Of a stretch of DNA of 64,000 nt, positions 1-12,924 are shown in pieces. The position numbers were made by a program, and so were the translations under genes. The first letter of the stretch is position 1. Each line of letters opens with the position of its first letter. This DNA is from Papaver somniferum. Lineage: Eukaryota > Streptophyta > Magnoliopsida > Ranunculales > Papaveraceae. Location of the stretch: assembly GCF_003573695.1 (NCBI RefSeq), contig NC_039366.1, positions 158,385,072-158,449,071 of the forward strand, given 5' to 3'. The notes beneath the pieces are model-generated. The model was given only the letters and a program-made list of their open reading frames with translations. It had not been told where the DNA came from and did not search any database.

Positions 1-1653
1 GCCGCAAGAAATAACACGTAACGCTTCTTAGGTCAAATAATTAAATTATTTGTGAAATCGATACTTATAAAACATTGTTTATAATCGATGCATATAATGC
101 ATCGCTTTTAAGCAAGCAACTTAAAATAATCGATGCTCATGAAGCATCGTTGTGTAAGGCTTGCTTAAGTTAGTCGCGGAGCCTAATGTCTCAAAAGGAG
201 CACGACCGGCCATTTTCGAGAAGCTGATGGGAGCCATTTATGCGCGCCAAAGGTAGGCCAATCGGTCCTTATAGGAGAGTGACGGTTGGCGACCATGGCG
301 AAATCTTATTGGTCGCCTAAGATTTGATCTAGGCTGGTCAATTTGGCTAGCGAAGTTGGATGGCCGAGATGATTTGCGGCATTTAACGGCTGCTGCTGAA
401 TTTATCAAAATTCCTATTGGCAGCTCGACTAGCCATTTTTGGGTGATCTTTTATGAGCCATACGGGCAGGCCGCGGCTTGGCCGGTTGTTCCTTATGGAA
501 GAGGGGTGGATAGTGACCATGGCGATGTCTCATTGGTCCCCTAAAATTAGATCTAGGCCAATTGATTGGGCTAGCGAAGTTGGAAGGCCGAGATGATTTG
601 CGACAGTTACATACTGTCGTTAATTCAATTTAGGGTTTAATAGCCGTGTGGCCAACCTACTTTGGGCTAACGGTTTTTGGTGTTAGTCGCTTGCTGGGAG
701 CTGTTCGATCGGCCAGCACAATAGCCAGGTCGCTGGTGAGTGTGTCCGAAACTTGCCCGTTGATTAATATTGAATCTAGGTCGGTCAATCCGGATGGCGA
801 AATTGGGCGGCCAAGATCGCAATGTGGCAGCAATATACTGCTGCTAACATAAATTAGGGTTTTGTAACTCACGCGGCCAACCCACTCTGGGTAATCGTTT
901 AATGGATCCGCTTGCGAGTTGGAAGGATTCTGATTGGCCTAAGAACTAGTGGGCTCGCCAGTGTGCATGATAGTGCTTGTCCGACCATGTTAGGAGGTGG
1001 CTAGATTTGATAAATCGACCGGCCAAAACGTACGGTCGTGATCATTTTGAGACTGACATGGGCAGCATATGTTCAATTCCTCAAGGAATTAAGTACTCGA
1101 CCAACCAACTTCAACTTTTAATTGAAAGTGCATGTTTCTCATTTAAAGCGATATGATTGGTCGATGGGAAAGGGGGGCCGGCAAGCGGCAACATGGAGCG
1201 TGGCCAATCGTCCACGGGTGACGCCTGTTGGAGCAGATCGGTCGACCAAGTGGCGTGGCCACGCCTCCCTTTGCTGCTGCTTTTACTTGCTGTGGTTCCT
1301 CTTTATTTGTTGTTTTCTACTTTTGGTAGGATTTTGCTCCTACTAGTCCATGGAGGATTAATTTCCTAGCTTACCTAGGTTTGGTATCGACCAATAGGGT
1401 TCGAGATGTTGCGCAGGCCGCAAAAAAGACCTAATTTTTGTAAATTAGTAAAATTAGGTTCGAAAGATTGAATTTTGTGGGCTGACACAAAATCAATCAA
1501 TTTCTGGTGAATTTTGTGCGTTCATGCAAAATCACTAATTATATTTCAGAGGACAACATAACTTTGCGTGTCTCTAATTGAGTACTTCTATGCATATCTT
1601 AATCCTGACACTTCGGGAAATCCATGCTACTCTGTTGCGAGCGAACATTAATT
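1..1653. repeat. Unclassified repeat-like flank with ~222-bp tandem repeat
   Basis: No credible gene is seen here. From about 229 to 960 three diverged copies of a unit of about 222 bp lie head to tail: the phrase beginning GATCTAGG is at 325, 547 and (as GAATCTAGG) 772, each followed by a related GGCGAA/AGCGAAG-TTGG stretch and a GGCCGAGATGATTTGCG-like motif. The rest is AT-rich with short inverted GATGCAT motifs near 80-150. The Tat element at 1659 inserted at the right edge. It may be part of an older LTR or a transposon subterminal array, but no ends were found. Confidence 0.5.
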
Positions 1654-1658
1654 GTCAT

Positions 1659-2125
1659 TATAGGATCAGAATCTCGCAGCAATAATGCCTCAGCGAAATT
1701 ATTAACAAAACAACACGACAGTGTCGCAGAACAGCTTCAGTAACGACATAATAAACGACATCAGCCAAATCATGAGAAAAGTGTGACGACCCCGCGAAAA
1801 TAAGGAAGTTTGCGAGATTGATATTTATAAAGTTGCAAGAATGTCGCTAGTCATATTCTAAAATAAAGGACAGATTAGCTGTCATCCACTATGTGATTTC
1901 CTATAAATAACCATTCAATTGTAAAGGAAGAGAGAGATCTTTTTTGAGTGAGAAGCAAGTAAATAGGAGAGAAAATCTTGAGTAGTGGTTATTCTTGATT
2001 CCTTTATCTTTTCTTGTAAGATTGTTCAAAGATTGATCAATAAAATTAAGATTGTTAATCCAAAAATAAGTTGAATGTTAATGAAATCTTGTGAGGGGTG
2101 TAGTGTAAGATTTCCTGCAACTACA
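1659..2125 (+). repeat. 5' LTR of Tat-type element
   Basis: This copy aligns end to end with 17557-18025. It starts TATAGGATC, where the other copy has the canonical TGTAGGATC, so the terminal TG has mutated, and it ends CTGCAACTACA. A TATA box (TATAAATA) lies at about 1902 and an AATAAAA polyadenylation-like motif near 2040. Confidence 0.93.
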
Positions 2126-2345
2126 TAATGGCGCTAGAAATAGGGACTTGAAGATTGTTGTTGAGATTGTTCAAATCAAGAAAGCGATTAAATAAATCAG
2201 TGAACCAGTTAAAAGAAAAATGATTAGAGTCAATGAAGATGACAAAAGATTGGAGTGTAATATGATAAGAAAAACAATGGTTAATGAAGTCCATGAAAAC
2301 ATCAAATGAAGGATACATAAACGAGATTTTGAAGGAAGAAAGGTT
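2126..2345 (+). other. Tat primer-binding site and short leader where gag should be
   Basis: TGGCGCTAGAAATAGGG begins three bases after the LTR end and fits a tRNA primer-binding site; the exact tRNA was not identified. The following 200 bp have no long open frame and lead directly into the protease region, so the gag gene of more than 1 kb expected here has been deleted. Confidence 0.7.
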
Positions 2346-5300
2346 ATGGCGGTAGAAAAAACATCACCCTTAAAAGATTGGGAAAAGCAAAAAATCACAT
2401 TCATGGCGGCAGAAATACCAAAAGAAAATTTGAGCCACACATCTCCATTGGTTATTACAATACCTATTACACGAAAAGATAAGGGGACAACAACAAAATC
2501 CATGAAAGAATGGATATTGAACAGAACTTTAGTCGATACAGGAAGTTCAATGGATATAATATTCTATCATGCGTTCAAAGGAATGGGATTCAAAGATGAA
2601 GAAATGTCTTGTTCAACATATCTTGTTCACGGCTTTGGAAAATCCACAACAAAATCTAAAGGAGAAATAGTGGTGTGAATTCCACTAGGAGAGATCGAAA
2701 CACAAGTGACACTATGCGTAGTAGATATGGAATCACCATATAACATGTTGTTGGGGAGGCCATAGATACACACAATTAAAGTTGTAGCATCAACTTTGCA
2801 TCAATGCATCAGGTTCCCCATGCCAAAGGGAGTAGGTGAGATTAGAGGAGATATTGACAGTGCGAAATTATGTTATCAAATTGAAGTAAAGCATTATGAA
2901 GGACGAGCAAAAAAACGACAATTTCGCATAAAAATAGAAAAGGAGGCACAGAAAGAAGAAGAATTTAGAGTGTACATGATAAGAGCAAAACAAGGTAAAG
3001 GAATACCCAGCGAAATTTCGGAGGAAGGAGATGGACATGTGAAGATGATAAAAGAACCAACACCAATGGGAGAACCCAAGGCCAGTTACACTGCGGCAGA
3101 ACCAACAAAAGAAGTAAATGTTGGGACTATAGAAGAACCCCTAATACTGAGGATTGGAACCAAGATGGATGAAGAAGAGGAAGAAAGAACTGTCAATCTT
3201 TTTCGGGAATATAAAGATATTTTCGCGGGGAGCATGGATGAGATACCTGGAATAGATCCGTCAATTGCATGTCATAAGTTGGAGATTAACAAGAATGTGA
3301 GACCATTTAACAGAGAATAAGAAAAATCGCAACGACCTATCATCCTCAAAGAGAAGAAGAATTACAGAAAATGCTTGAGGCGGGAATTATAAGAGAAGCT
3401 AAATACCCAAAGTGGATAGCAAACATGGTTGTTGTTCCAAAGAAAAATAAAGGGATAAAAATTTGCATAGATTTCACTGATTTAAACAAGGCTTGCCCTA
3501 AAGATAGTTTTCCATTGTCGGATATTCCTCAAATGGTTGAATCAGCAGCGGGAAATGATAGAGTGTCTTCTTTAGATGGGTACAAAGGTTATAACCAAAT
3601 CCCCCTCGTTGAAGAAGATCAAGAACATACTGTTTTTTTTTTGCTCCAAGAGGTTTATACTGTTATACAAAAATGCCTTTTGGTTTGCGAAATGCAGGAG
3701 CAACATATCAAAGAATGGTAGAGAAGGTGTTCGCGAAATGGATACACAAAACATTAGAGGTGTACGTGGATGACATGTTGGTGAAGAGTAAAGAATCCAA
3801 AGATCATGTACAATATTTGAGAGAGATTTTTTAACAGATGCGGCATTATAACATTAAACTGAACCCTGAAAAATGCATTTTTGGGGTTGCATCTGGAAAA
3901 TTTTTAGGCTACATTGTATCAAAAGAAGGAATACAAGTTGATCCAGAAAAGGTAAAAGCAGTTCGTGACATGCCAACACCAGCAACGATAAAGGATGTAC
4001 AGAAATTGAACGGACTTTTAGCTTCGCTAGGAAGATTCATTTCCCGATCATCAGACAAATGTAAGCATTTTTTCAATATACTCAAGAAGGGTGCGAAATT
4101 CAAATGGACTGATGAATGTGAAAAAGAATTTCAGGGGATCAAAGAACACCTTATGAATACATCTATTTTACAAAAGGCAGAACCAGGAGAAGAACTATTG
4201 ATCTATCTTGCGACAACATCACATGCTTTAAGCGCTGTGTTATTGCGAACGGACGCAGGAGTGGAAAAGCCCATTTATTACATCAGCAAAACATTTAATG
4301 TTGCAGAGAGGAATTATTCAAAAATTGAAAAGCTAATTTTAGCATTAGTATACGCCGCATTTAAGCTTCGCATATATTTTCAAGCACACAAGATAAGGGT
4401 GCTAACAAAAGTACCAATTGAATCAGTGATGAAAAATTCAAAAAGATCAGGTAGGGTGGAGAGATGGAATGCACAAGTAGGACATTTTGAAATCAAATAT
4501 GAAATATTATCTTCACCAAAATCACAAGTTGTCGCAGATTTCTTAGCAGAATTTCCTTTAGAAGATTATGAAGCGGTGGAGGAGATGATGGATATAGAAG
4601 AAGAACATGGAGATCCAAAAGACTTATTAACAGAACCAAATAGATGGTAGATATTGGTAGATGAATCATCAAATGGGGAAGGCAATAGAGTTGGAATTGT
4701 TTTAATTTCGCCAGAAGGAGCGAAGATGGCTTTTTCATTCAGATTGGAATTTGCATCCACTAATAACGAAACGAAATATGAAGCTGTGCTACATGCCTTA
4801 AAGTTCGCCATAGAAATGAAACTAGAAAATGCCAGGATCACTAGTGATTCACAGCTAGTTATTCTCCAAATAAAGGGAGAGTATACTACAAATGAACCAT
4901 CCTTGAAGAAATACAAGAAGCTCGTTGAAGAATTGTGATCGAAAATCCCGAAGATAAAATGGAGGCACATTTCAAGGAAGGATAACAGACTCGCAAATGC
5001 TTTTGCTTTCATATCAAGCATGATGACAGATCCAACTGCGAGATGCATAAAAATACAGACACTTCTGTCACCATCAATCAATAAAGAAGAAGAAGAAGAA
5101 GAAAACGTAATGATGATAGAAGGTGGAGAAAAAGAACAAACGAACAATATCGCAGATTGGAGAACAGAACTTTATACATATTTAGCGAAAGGAGAAACAC
5201 CAAGAAACAGATTGGAAGCACACAAGGTAAAAAGCCGAGCAACAAATTATGAATTAAGAGATGGGCTGTTATACCAAAAATCCTTTAATGGACCATCACT

Positions 5301-6398
5301 CAGATGTTTGACACGAGAAGAAGGGGAAAAGGTGTTAAAAATGTTACATAGTGGGGATGCTGGCAATCATAGCGAGAGAAGATCTTTGGCACATAGAGCA
5401 AAAATGCAATGCTATTACTGGCCATACATGCACGAAGATGCAAAACAAATATCAAGACGTTGTGAAGATTGTCAGAGGCACGGAAAGAAAATACATGCAC
5501 CTGGAGCACCATTGTCATCTTCAACCAGTGTATGGCCTTTTGGAAAGTGGGCTTAGATATTGTGGGGCCATTTTTACCAGGATCTGGACAAAGAAGATAC
5601 TTAATAGTCGCAACAGATTATTTCACAAAATGGACAGAAGTAAAGGCAGTACAGCATGTTCGCGACAAAGATATCTTTACATTCATATTTGAAAATATTA
5701 TTTGCATATTCGGAATTCCAGCGCAGTTGGTATCTGATAATTGGAAACCGTTTGAAGGGCAGAATATAGAAATGTTACTTAATACATTTAAGATAAAATG
5801 TGGAAAGTCTACTCCTCAGTATCCACAAGCTAATGGACAGGAAGAGGCAACAAACAACACAATTGCAGATATATTAAAGAAAAAATTAGAAGGACATCAT
5901 AGAGCATGGTGCGAACAAGTATATAATGCAGTATGGGCTTATAACACAACTAGAAGAGAAGCTACTGGAATGTCACCTTTTTATTTAACATACGGAGTTG
6001 AAGCGGTGCTACCAACAGAAGTTGTTATTCCGACGACAAAGAGAGAAGCTTGGGAGAAAAATCTTAGTGCGGGTTTGATCTTAAGCAAACTTGATGAGTT
6101 AGAAAAAAAGAGAAAGAGCTTTACAGCATATGGAGAATTATCAGTGAAGATTAGCCCGAGAATATAATAAACGTGTCAAAATACGTGAATTTTAACCAGG
6201 AGATTTAGTTCTGCGAGAGACACCAATATATCAGCGAGAAAATGGTGGAAAGTTAGCGAAAAAATGGGATGGACCTTACATCATTAAGGAGATAGTTGGG
6301 ACAGGAGCTTATAAATTAATGGATCCAGAAGGTAGAGATGTTGGTCATAGACTTGACAGACCATGGAACAGATTGTACTTAAAGAGATATTATCCATA
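2346..6398 (+). pseudogene. Decayed Tat-type gypsy pol (PR-RT-RH-aRH-INT)
   Basis: This is a broken polyprotein spread over several frames. Domains in order: aspartic protease with VDTGSS near 2532; reverse transcriptase from about 3290 with the YVDD active site at 3763-3774; the RT-linked RNase H in 3838-4650; a second archaeal-type RNase H (about 4650-5010) with NNETKYEA and TSDSQLV; integrase with an H-H-C-C zinc finger at about 5345-5480 (CEDCQRH), a catalytic core starting DIVGPF (about 5554) and ending with a QEEATNN glutamate region, then a GPY-like C-terminal stretch ending RYYP at 6398. Stops occur near 2676, 2764, 3318, 3832, 4648 and 4936, and there are frameshifts in RT and integrase. 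The integrase SDNG motif reads SDNW, and the last aspartate of the second RNase H (normally ADALA) reads ANAFA. It cannot make an active enzyme set. Confidence 0.92.
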
Positions 6399-7670
6399 AG
6401 AAGCTTTGAGAAGTTATGTATGATGCAACAAAATGATTGCGAATAAACATTCAATAAAAGAATAGTTGCGAGATTATTCACATCAAAACAAGATCATGAT
6501 ATGCGAAACTTTCGCAGAGATAATCAGAGAACAATGACAAAAGATAAAGGGGAGAACCTTTATGGCGTACACCCTAGTTCGTGAATAAAATTTCGCAAGA
6601 GGAAAATGTAAGACCTAAAGTACGTCATATAATAGGGTACCTGTTGCATGGCTCAGGGAAAGGCTACACCGCCCCCGGAACCTGAGTCATGGAGATTTGG
6701 GGTCAATAAAGCCCATCCGGGAGAGGCACCTTGGATTCTCAGCTTAAGCATACGACTTAGGTTGGGCGACTAAGGTAATAAAGACTCTCCCAAGGAGTGC
6801 AGAATCTGACCAAGGCGCTGAGGTACACGGTTGAGTCAAGAGTTCCAGGGGCGTCTGGAGCGTACCTTGCCATTCTTGACAAGTCTTGGCTTATACTGCA
6901 CTCGGCCCGAAGAAAACCCCACTTAGGGTGCAGTCTCGTAACCATAAACCCTATAGGTAAAAGGGATAAGAGGCTGCGAAAACAACTGGTTGTTGTTAAG
7001 ACCGGATGGGAGGAGCCAACCTTGTATGGTAGAGGTACGTCTCCTTGAAGGGGCAACCAGGGGGGAGATAAGGGCGGCACCCTCCATTAGGGAGCTGATA
7101 AGTGTCTTAAGACGCAAATGTCATGAGGATTTTTACTCGCAAGGGTATTAAGGCTTGTCATATTTGTGCGAAAATCCTGAAGAGGCAATAATACTAAAGA
7201 GAAAGATAAGACGAGATCAATGGGTTTTCGCATGAAAGTGCGAAGACGTCCTGTGATTTCGTCGCACGACGACAATGTCATGGGGCTTTATTTTCGCAAG
7301 AATATTTAGGCATGTCATATTGTCGCAACAATCCTGAAGAGGCGATAATACAAAAGAAAAAGTAAAGGCAAGATCAATGGGTTTTTGCATGAAAATGCAA
7401 GGACGTCCTGCGATTTTGTCGTAATAAAAAGAGGTGGCATAATAAGACCTTTAATTAGGAAGGCAAAATAAGACCACATGACAAAACAAAATATTCATAA
7501 CAGATCATTTCTCGCAAGAAAGATAATGAGAGGCAAGTATGGGAATCAGTAAACAAGAGGCATTATCTTTCTCGCCAGCAAAATATTAAAAGAGAAAATT
7601 AATTCCAAAGTTGGTTGAAGAATATTATTCGCAAGAAATAATAAAGATGAAACAGTTCAAGAAGATAGAA
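6399..7670. other. Tat element non-coding region after pol
   Basis: No domain is seen. The segment holds a GC-richer block (about 6640-7080) and then repeated CGCAAGA / TTTCGCA words and two related stretches near 7120-7260 and 7280-7440 (each with GTCAT, TTTTCGCA and GACGTCCTG), which look like a diverged direct duplication of about 150 bp. It separates pol from the opposite-strand ORF. Confidence 0.5.
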
Positions 7671-8904
7671 CTAGATAAGAAACTCTTCGCCAATGTTCTC
7701 ATTATCACCAGCCTTTTCTTCATTTCGATTCTGATCTTCACCAACAATAATTTCTTTGAGAGGGACTTCTTTTTCGCCGCCATCTTGATTATCGCCAGCA
7801 ATTACTTCTTTAGAAGGGATTTCTTTTTCGCTTCCATCTTGATTAGCACCAGCAGTTGTTTCCTTAGAAGGGATCTCTTCTTCATCTTCCAAAAGATTAT
7901 CCTCTCCACCACTTTCATAATCATAATCACTGTCGGCAGGACGAGGAATTTCATCATCATCTACTTCCAAAGGTTCGATTGATGTAGGAGGAAGATATTT
8001 GGAGAATAAAATATCATTCACCAGAACTTCAGCCCGGAGATGAACTTGACGAAGAAGTGCTCTCTGATGATTCCTATCTTGAATATCCTTAAAGTAAGCA
8101 AGATAATCAAGTCTTCTTTCTGCTCGGTCGCGAGAACCAGTAAGGACAAAGACGAGTAGTGCATTTTCTTTGCGAATTTTGGCATATTTATCCTCCAAAA
8201 CAGAAATGGAGGAATGAAGATTTGTCTCAGACTCTGCGAAAAGTAGAATACAAAATTTCAGTAAGATGAAGAACTCAAAAAGGTATGACAAAGAAGAGAT
8301 AGTTAAAGCAGTCAAACTATTATGACTACCTTCCTTTTGCGAAATAAGGTGATGAATCAAGGTCAAACAACTATTCTCCCAACGGTCCATCGCATTATCA
8401 AATTTATCTCCAACTAAACCTTTAAGTCGAGACTGAAGATTTTTCTCTTTAGAAATAAGAAAGGCATTTTTCTTCGCAAGTGAAGAATACGATTCTTCTA
8501 ATTTGGAATATTGTTCTTTAAGTTGGTTCTCCTTTACACTTAAAGCTATTCTACCTTGAATGAGTGAATATCTTTCAGCGATAGATGTCTCTGTTACTTC
8601 TTTAAGTTCATTTCTTAAGGAGCGAAGAGATTGTTCTTGGTCATCACATACTTTCTGAAGGATGCTAAGTTGTTGCGAAGACATCGCCATCTTGTTTAAA
8701 TAAGTTCGCTTCTCTTGAGATAGAATTTTATTCTCATCTGATAAAGTTTCCATCCCTAGATTAGCTTTAGTTAAAGAATAAGAGAGGCGAGATACTTCAT
8801 TACTTAATAAATTTTGCCTCTGAACTAATTGGGTATTTTCATTGGTAAGATTATTTATATGATCAATAGAGGTTATCTGATTGGTTATATTGATCCGTCA
8901 AAAT
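7671..8904 (-). pseudogene. C-terminal part of opposite-strand coiled-coil ORF of Tat element
   Basis: The open frame of 360 codons (7671-8753) has no recognised enzyme domain. The N-terminal two thirds are rich in Glu, Lys, Gln, Leu and Ser with heptad-like spacing, suggesting a long coiled coil. The C-terminus is acidic, with three imperfect repeats of about 17 residues built on KEIPSKE and DQDG-like words. The frame stays open upstream of the first Met to about 8900. Positions 8329 to 8234 (read on the minus strand) look like a 96-bp in-frame intron: GGAAG|GTAGTC at the donor and TTTTCGCAG|AGTC at the acceptor, and the stretch is hydrophobic and unlike its flanks. Tat-lineage elements such as Grande are known to carry an opposite-strand ORF between pol and the 3' LTR, and this fits. 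It is split from its upstream part at 16197-16658 by the LARD insertion. Confidence 0.6.
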
Positions 8905-8921
8905 CTGTTTATCAACACGGG

Positions 8922-11409
8922 TGATGAGTGCCAAATATTGTATATATTTATCCCTTTTTGTTGGCATTTTAACTCATCTTTTGTGCATTAATTCTACATT
9001 TTATCCCATATTCTGTATTTTCATTGTTTTCAAGAATAAATATTTTTATTAATTAATTTTGCATTTTTAGGTAATAAATAAAGTTCGGATGAATCGCGGA
9101 GCGAAAAGAGCAGAAAAGTAGTGAAAAGCCGGGAGAAATTACGCAAGGAAGCCGCGAAGAATGGTGCGCACAACCTCATTTTCTACACACAAAAGCGCCT
9201 CCGTTCTCAGCCATCAGATCATTTCTCAGAAGCATCCGACGGTCGCTCCTTGCTGATCATCAAAATCTGATGTCTCTGCCAAGCACCACAGCGCTGAAAT
9301 TCCAAGCCTTCAGATTAGATGGTAGTTGAATCCAACGGTCGCTCCCTTGCTGCGCATCGAAGTTTGATATACCCGCCTATCACTACAGTACCTAACTCCA
9401 TCTGGCATCGTTGATTTTGTTGTATCATATAATCCAACGGTCGCTCATCGCTTACCTCCGCATTACCGTCCGATCTACCTACCAGCTCCATATCCCACGG
9501 CTCATCCTCGCTGTTCATCCGACTCGATGGATCCGCCTAACACCCTAGCGACCGAGAACCTACACCCAACCAAACAGATCCTTCTCCTATTCTCTCGAGC
9601 CACTCTTCCATCACCCTCACCCTGCTTCACCACCATACCCTGTGTGCAGAGCCACCTTCTCCACTGCCATCGCCACCACCTCCACTGTCTTCCCCTGCCA
9701 CAACCATACCATCATCACAACCACCCATATTACCTAAACCACCTAATACCCCTCTCTCTAGCCCTCTATTTCACTGATTTCTCACCACTCTTTTCTCTGA
9801 ACCCTAGGTGAGAAATCAGTCAAATAGTGAGTCTCGAGTAAAATAGGAGCATGGGAAAGGTGCAGCAGACCAAGGAGAAGAATGGGTCGAGGTTAATTTG
9901 ATGTTGCTACATCAAATTAGGTAAAAAAATCAAACCCTAGTCTACTGTTAATTTGGGATTTTTTTTATAGAACCCTAATTGTGCTTGTAACTATAATTGG
10001 GATGATGGGTGTATGTTAAAACTATGTTGGGATTAGCCCACATCCAGGACTCTCATGTCCTGTTAACTGTTAACTTTAGTTCAATTTTCAATTTTCAGTC
10101 ACTGCTTAATTTCAGTTCACAGTTGTGTTGTTCTTGTTCATTGTTCCATGTTTTAAATCTTTGTAGTTCAGTTTCATGTTCATGTTGTATTCCTGTTATG
10201 CTTGTCTCCTGTTATTTATAGTTTTGTTCATTGTTAGTCAGTTAGTCCTGTTAACTTGTGTTGTTGCTCACTGTTAGTATCAATGTTCCTGTCATGTTTG
10301 TTTACTGTCATTTGAAGGAATGCTAGGCTAGGTATCTGTGAAGCAATGTGCTGATTGTGCAATGGCAAGAAATCAGTGCTCATAGCAAGCTGATGTTCTT
10401 GCCATTCTCCTTGTATGCTTAGGTTGCAGTGTTGATTGTGCATTGGGAGAAGCTAGTGCTTATAGCAAGCTAGTTTTCAACCCATTCTATAGGAATGCCT
10501 GTATTCTTGCCTTAGTATTGCTTCTTGTCAGTTTCTTTATCACCCCTGCCCTTGGCCTTAGGCCTTGGTCCATTCTTGTTTTGTTCTTTGCTTTTGCTGT
10601 TGCCCTGTTGTATCTTTCATTTTATTTTCTGTTGCTTTTGCATTGTTTTGTCCACTGTAATTTTCATTTGCTTCTGTTCACTTTTATTTTGCTGTTGCTT
10701 TGTTCCTTGCTTGTACATTCTATTTGCTGTCCCCTGCTGTGTGCTCTCTTGTGCTGCTGTGCAGCTCTTTCTTTGCACTGCTTGTGCAGCTGCCCTGCCA
10801 AGCTGCTGCCACTCTTGCTCCTGCTGCTTGTGCTGCTACTTCTTTTCTTGTTGTGCACTTGCCTTGCTGTGCACTTTCATCTGCTGTGCTGCTACTTGCA
10901 CTGCTTGTGCAGCTGCTGTGCAGTCTTGCTGCTGCTGCTTTCCTTCCCCTGCAGCTGCTGCTGCAGCCCTTCTGTTGCCTGCTGCTGCTTCCTGCCAAGT
11001 CCAGCCACAGTTCACTAAGCCCAAAGGCCTAGTTCAATAGCTAAGCCCAATACATCCCAAGCCCAAGTCACACTTCAAACTGAAGCCCAATTCAGTCAAC
11101 TGTGGGCTTAACCAAAGCCCAGTTGTTCAACCCAAAAGCCCAAAACAAGGTTTAAGACCTAAAGCCCATAGTCCATATTTCTGAGCCCAAGCTCAGTTCA
11201 GCCCAACAGTTCCAAAGGGTATTCAAAGACCATTGATATTCAAGACCCCTTTGGTATTCAAAGCCCATTAGCAAATTTAGAACCCAAAATAGCTAGAAGC
11301 ATTCCAAAACACACCCGATCTCTGTGGATTGACCCGTACTTGCACATTTGCCACTTTCGACACCGTGCACTTGCGGTTATAATTTGTAGGACCTTTTAGA
11401 AGCCTACCA
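8922..11409 (+). repeat. 5' LTR of LARD element
   Basis: It starts TGATGAGTGCC and ends AGCCTACCA, and matches 13625-16112 along its full length. The section about 10560-11000 is a TGC/CTG-rich low-complexity tract that gives overlapping spurious open frames on both strands; these are not genes. From 11030 to 11320 the word AAGCCCA recurs many times. Confidence 0.95.
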
Positions 11410-12077
11410 AGTTTTTGGCGCCGCTGCCGGGGATTGGTGCTGTGTTTTATCTGTGTTTTTATTAGCTAATTTGTATTTCATGTCATAGCATTTGCATCTG
11501 CATCTGCTTCATTTCATTTGCTGTTGGACCTGCTGTTTTGAACCTGTTTTTCCTCTGCTGGGACGCCACCAAGGAAAAGAACCAAAACCCAACTGGGTTT
11601 TTGCAACAATATCAGAGCAGCTGGGCTGTGCTAAAAAGGTAAGCCTAAACCCATTCCATTTGAGAGAACCCAACCTGTGGGCTTCCAATTTTTTATTTGT
11701 GGGCTTGTAATAATTAACCCAATTTTTTTGGGCTTTTTATTTTTCTATTTTGGGTTTGTAATAATTTATTTGTGGGCTTTTTTTTTTTTTGTGGGCTTGT
11801 TTAAATTCTTTCATTGGACTTGTATTTTGAACTCTGGGTTTAAACCCAGCTGAGCTTGTAAGCATCAATTGGACTTGTATTCCACTCGAAAGTGACCTCG
11901 AAACCAAAGTTTTAAAACAAACGTCGGGCCTTAACCAACTGGGCCAAATTAAACTTTCAAAATTAAAACTTGGATTTTCGTAGGCCGCAGCCTTCATTCC
12001 ATTCCATTAGAGGCTTGCACAGTGGGCTTGCTCCCATTTCAAAAACCAAATTTTATTTTTCTTAATTTTAGTTTTTG

Positions 12078-12149
<72 letters not shown>

Positions 12150-12884
12150 TGTTCCTTTTGTATATATTTTGCTAATCCAATATCATCTCGGCTAAAATAT
12201 GTTGGATTTTTGCCTTGAATAACGGAGTTTTAATTCTGCTTTCGCCGAAATCGGGTATTCTCTCTCCTTTTACTCTACTCAACATGTCCCTTTCCATATG
12301 TTGCATTTTAATTCTTTCCATATTTTGAAACATTGAGGACAATGTTTAGTTTAGGTTTGGGGGTATAGAGTAGATACCATGATAATTGCCATAATTGAAA
12401 ACGAACTCCTTCTTTTTGAAAAAATTGAAAAATTCCAAAAAAAAAAAATTGAAAAATCAAAATTCTAAAAAAATTAAAAAATTGAAAAAAAAAAAAAAAA
12501 TCATAAAAAATGGAGCTCATTTACCTTGAAATGTTGACTCTTGTGCAAATATGTATAATTATTAGGAGTCTTAGTCTAGATATTTAGGCACCCTGATTCT
12601 AGCACAATTCACATCGTGATAAGAAATTTGCACGCGCACGATCTACCAATACATGTATGGCCTCGATCTTCAAGGTGTTTGATAGGAAGTTACGATTGCC
12701 AATCACTTTAGAATACTGAACGAAACTTGACTAGCTTGTTCTTTGGTTGGTTGGGATAGAAGATGGAGGTTACATTAAGAAAAACAACCATCGAATTTAA
12801 CTGGGTGCATCAAAAAGGGCTACCTCTTGCAAAGTGTCATGTAATCTTTTGTTTCCTTTTTGTTATGTATCAAAAGTGTTTCCA

Positions 12885-12924
<40 letters not shown>

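Noticed and set aside
10443..11040. Open frames of up to 191 aa, Cys/Leu-rich, resembling membrane or cysteine-rich proteins (also the copies at 15146-15743)
   Set aside because: They lie wholly within the LARD LTR in a TGC/CTG low-complexity tract that is open on both strands, and no domain is present.
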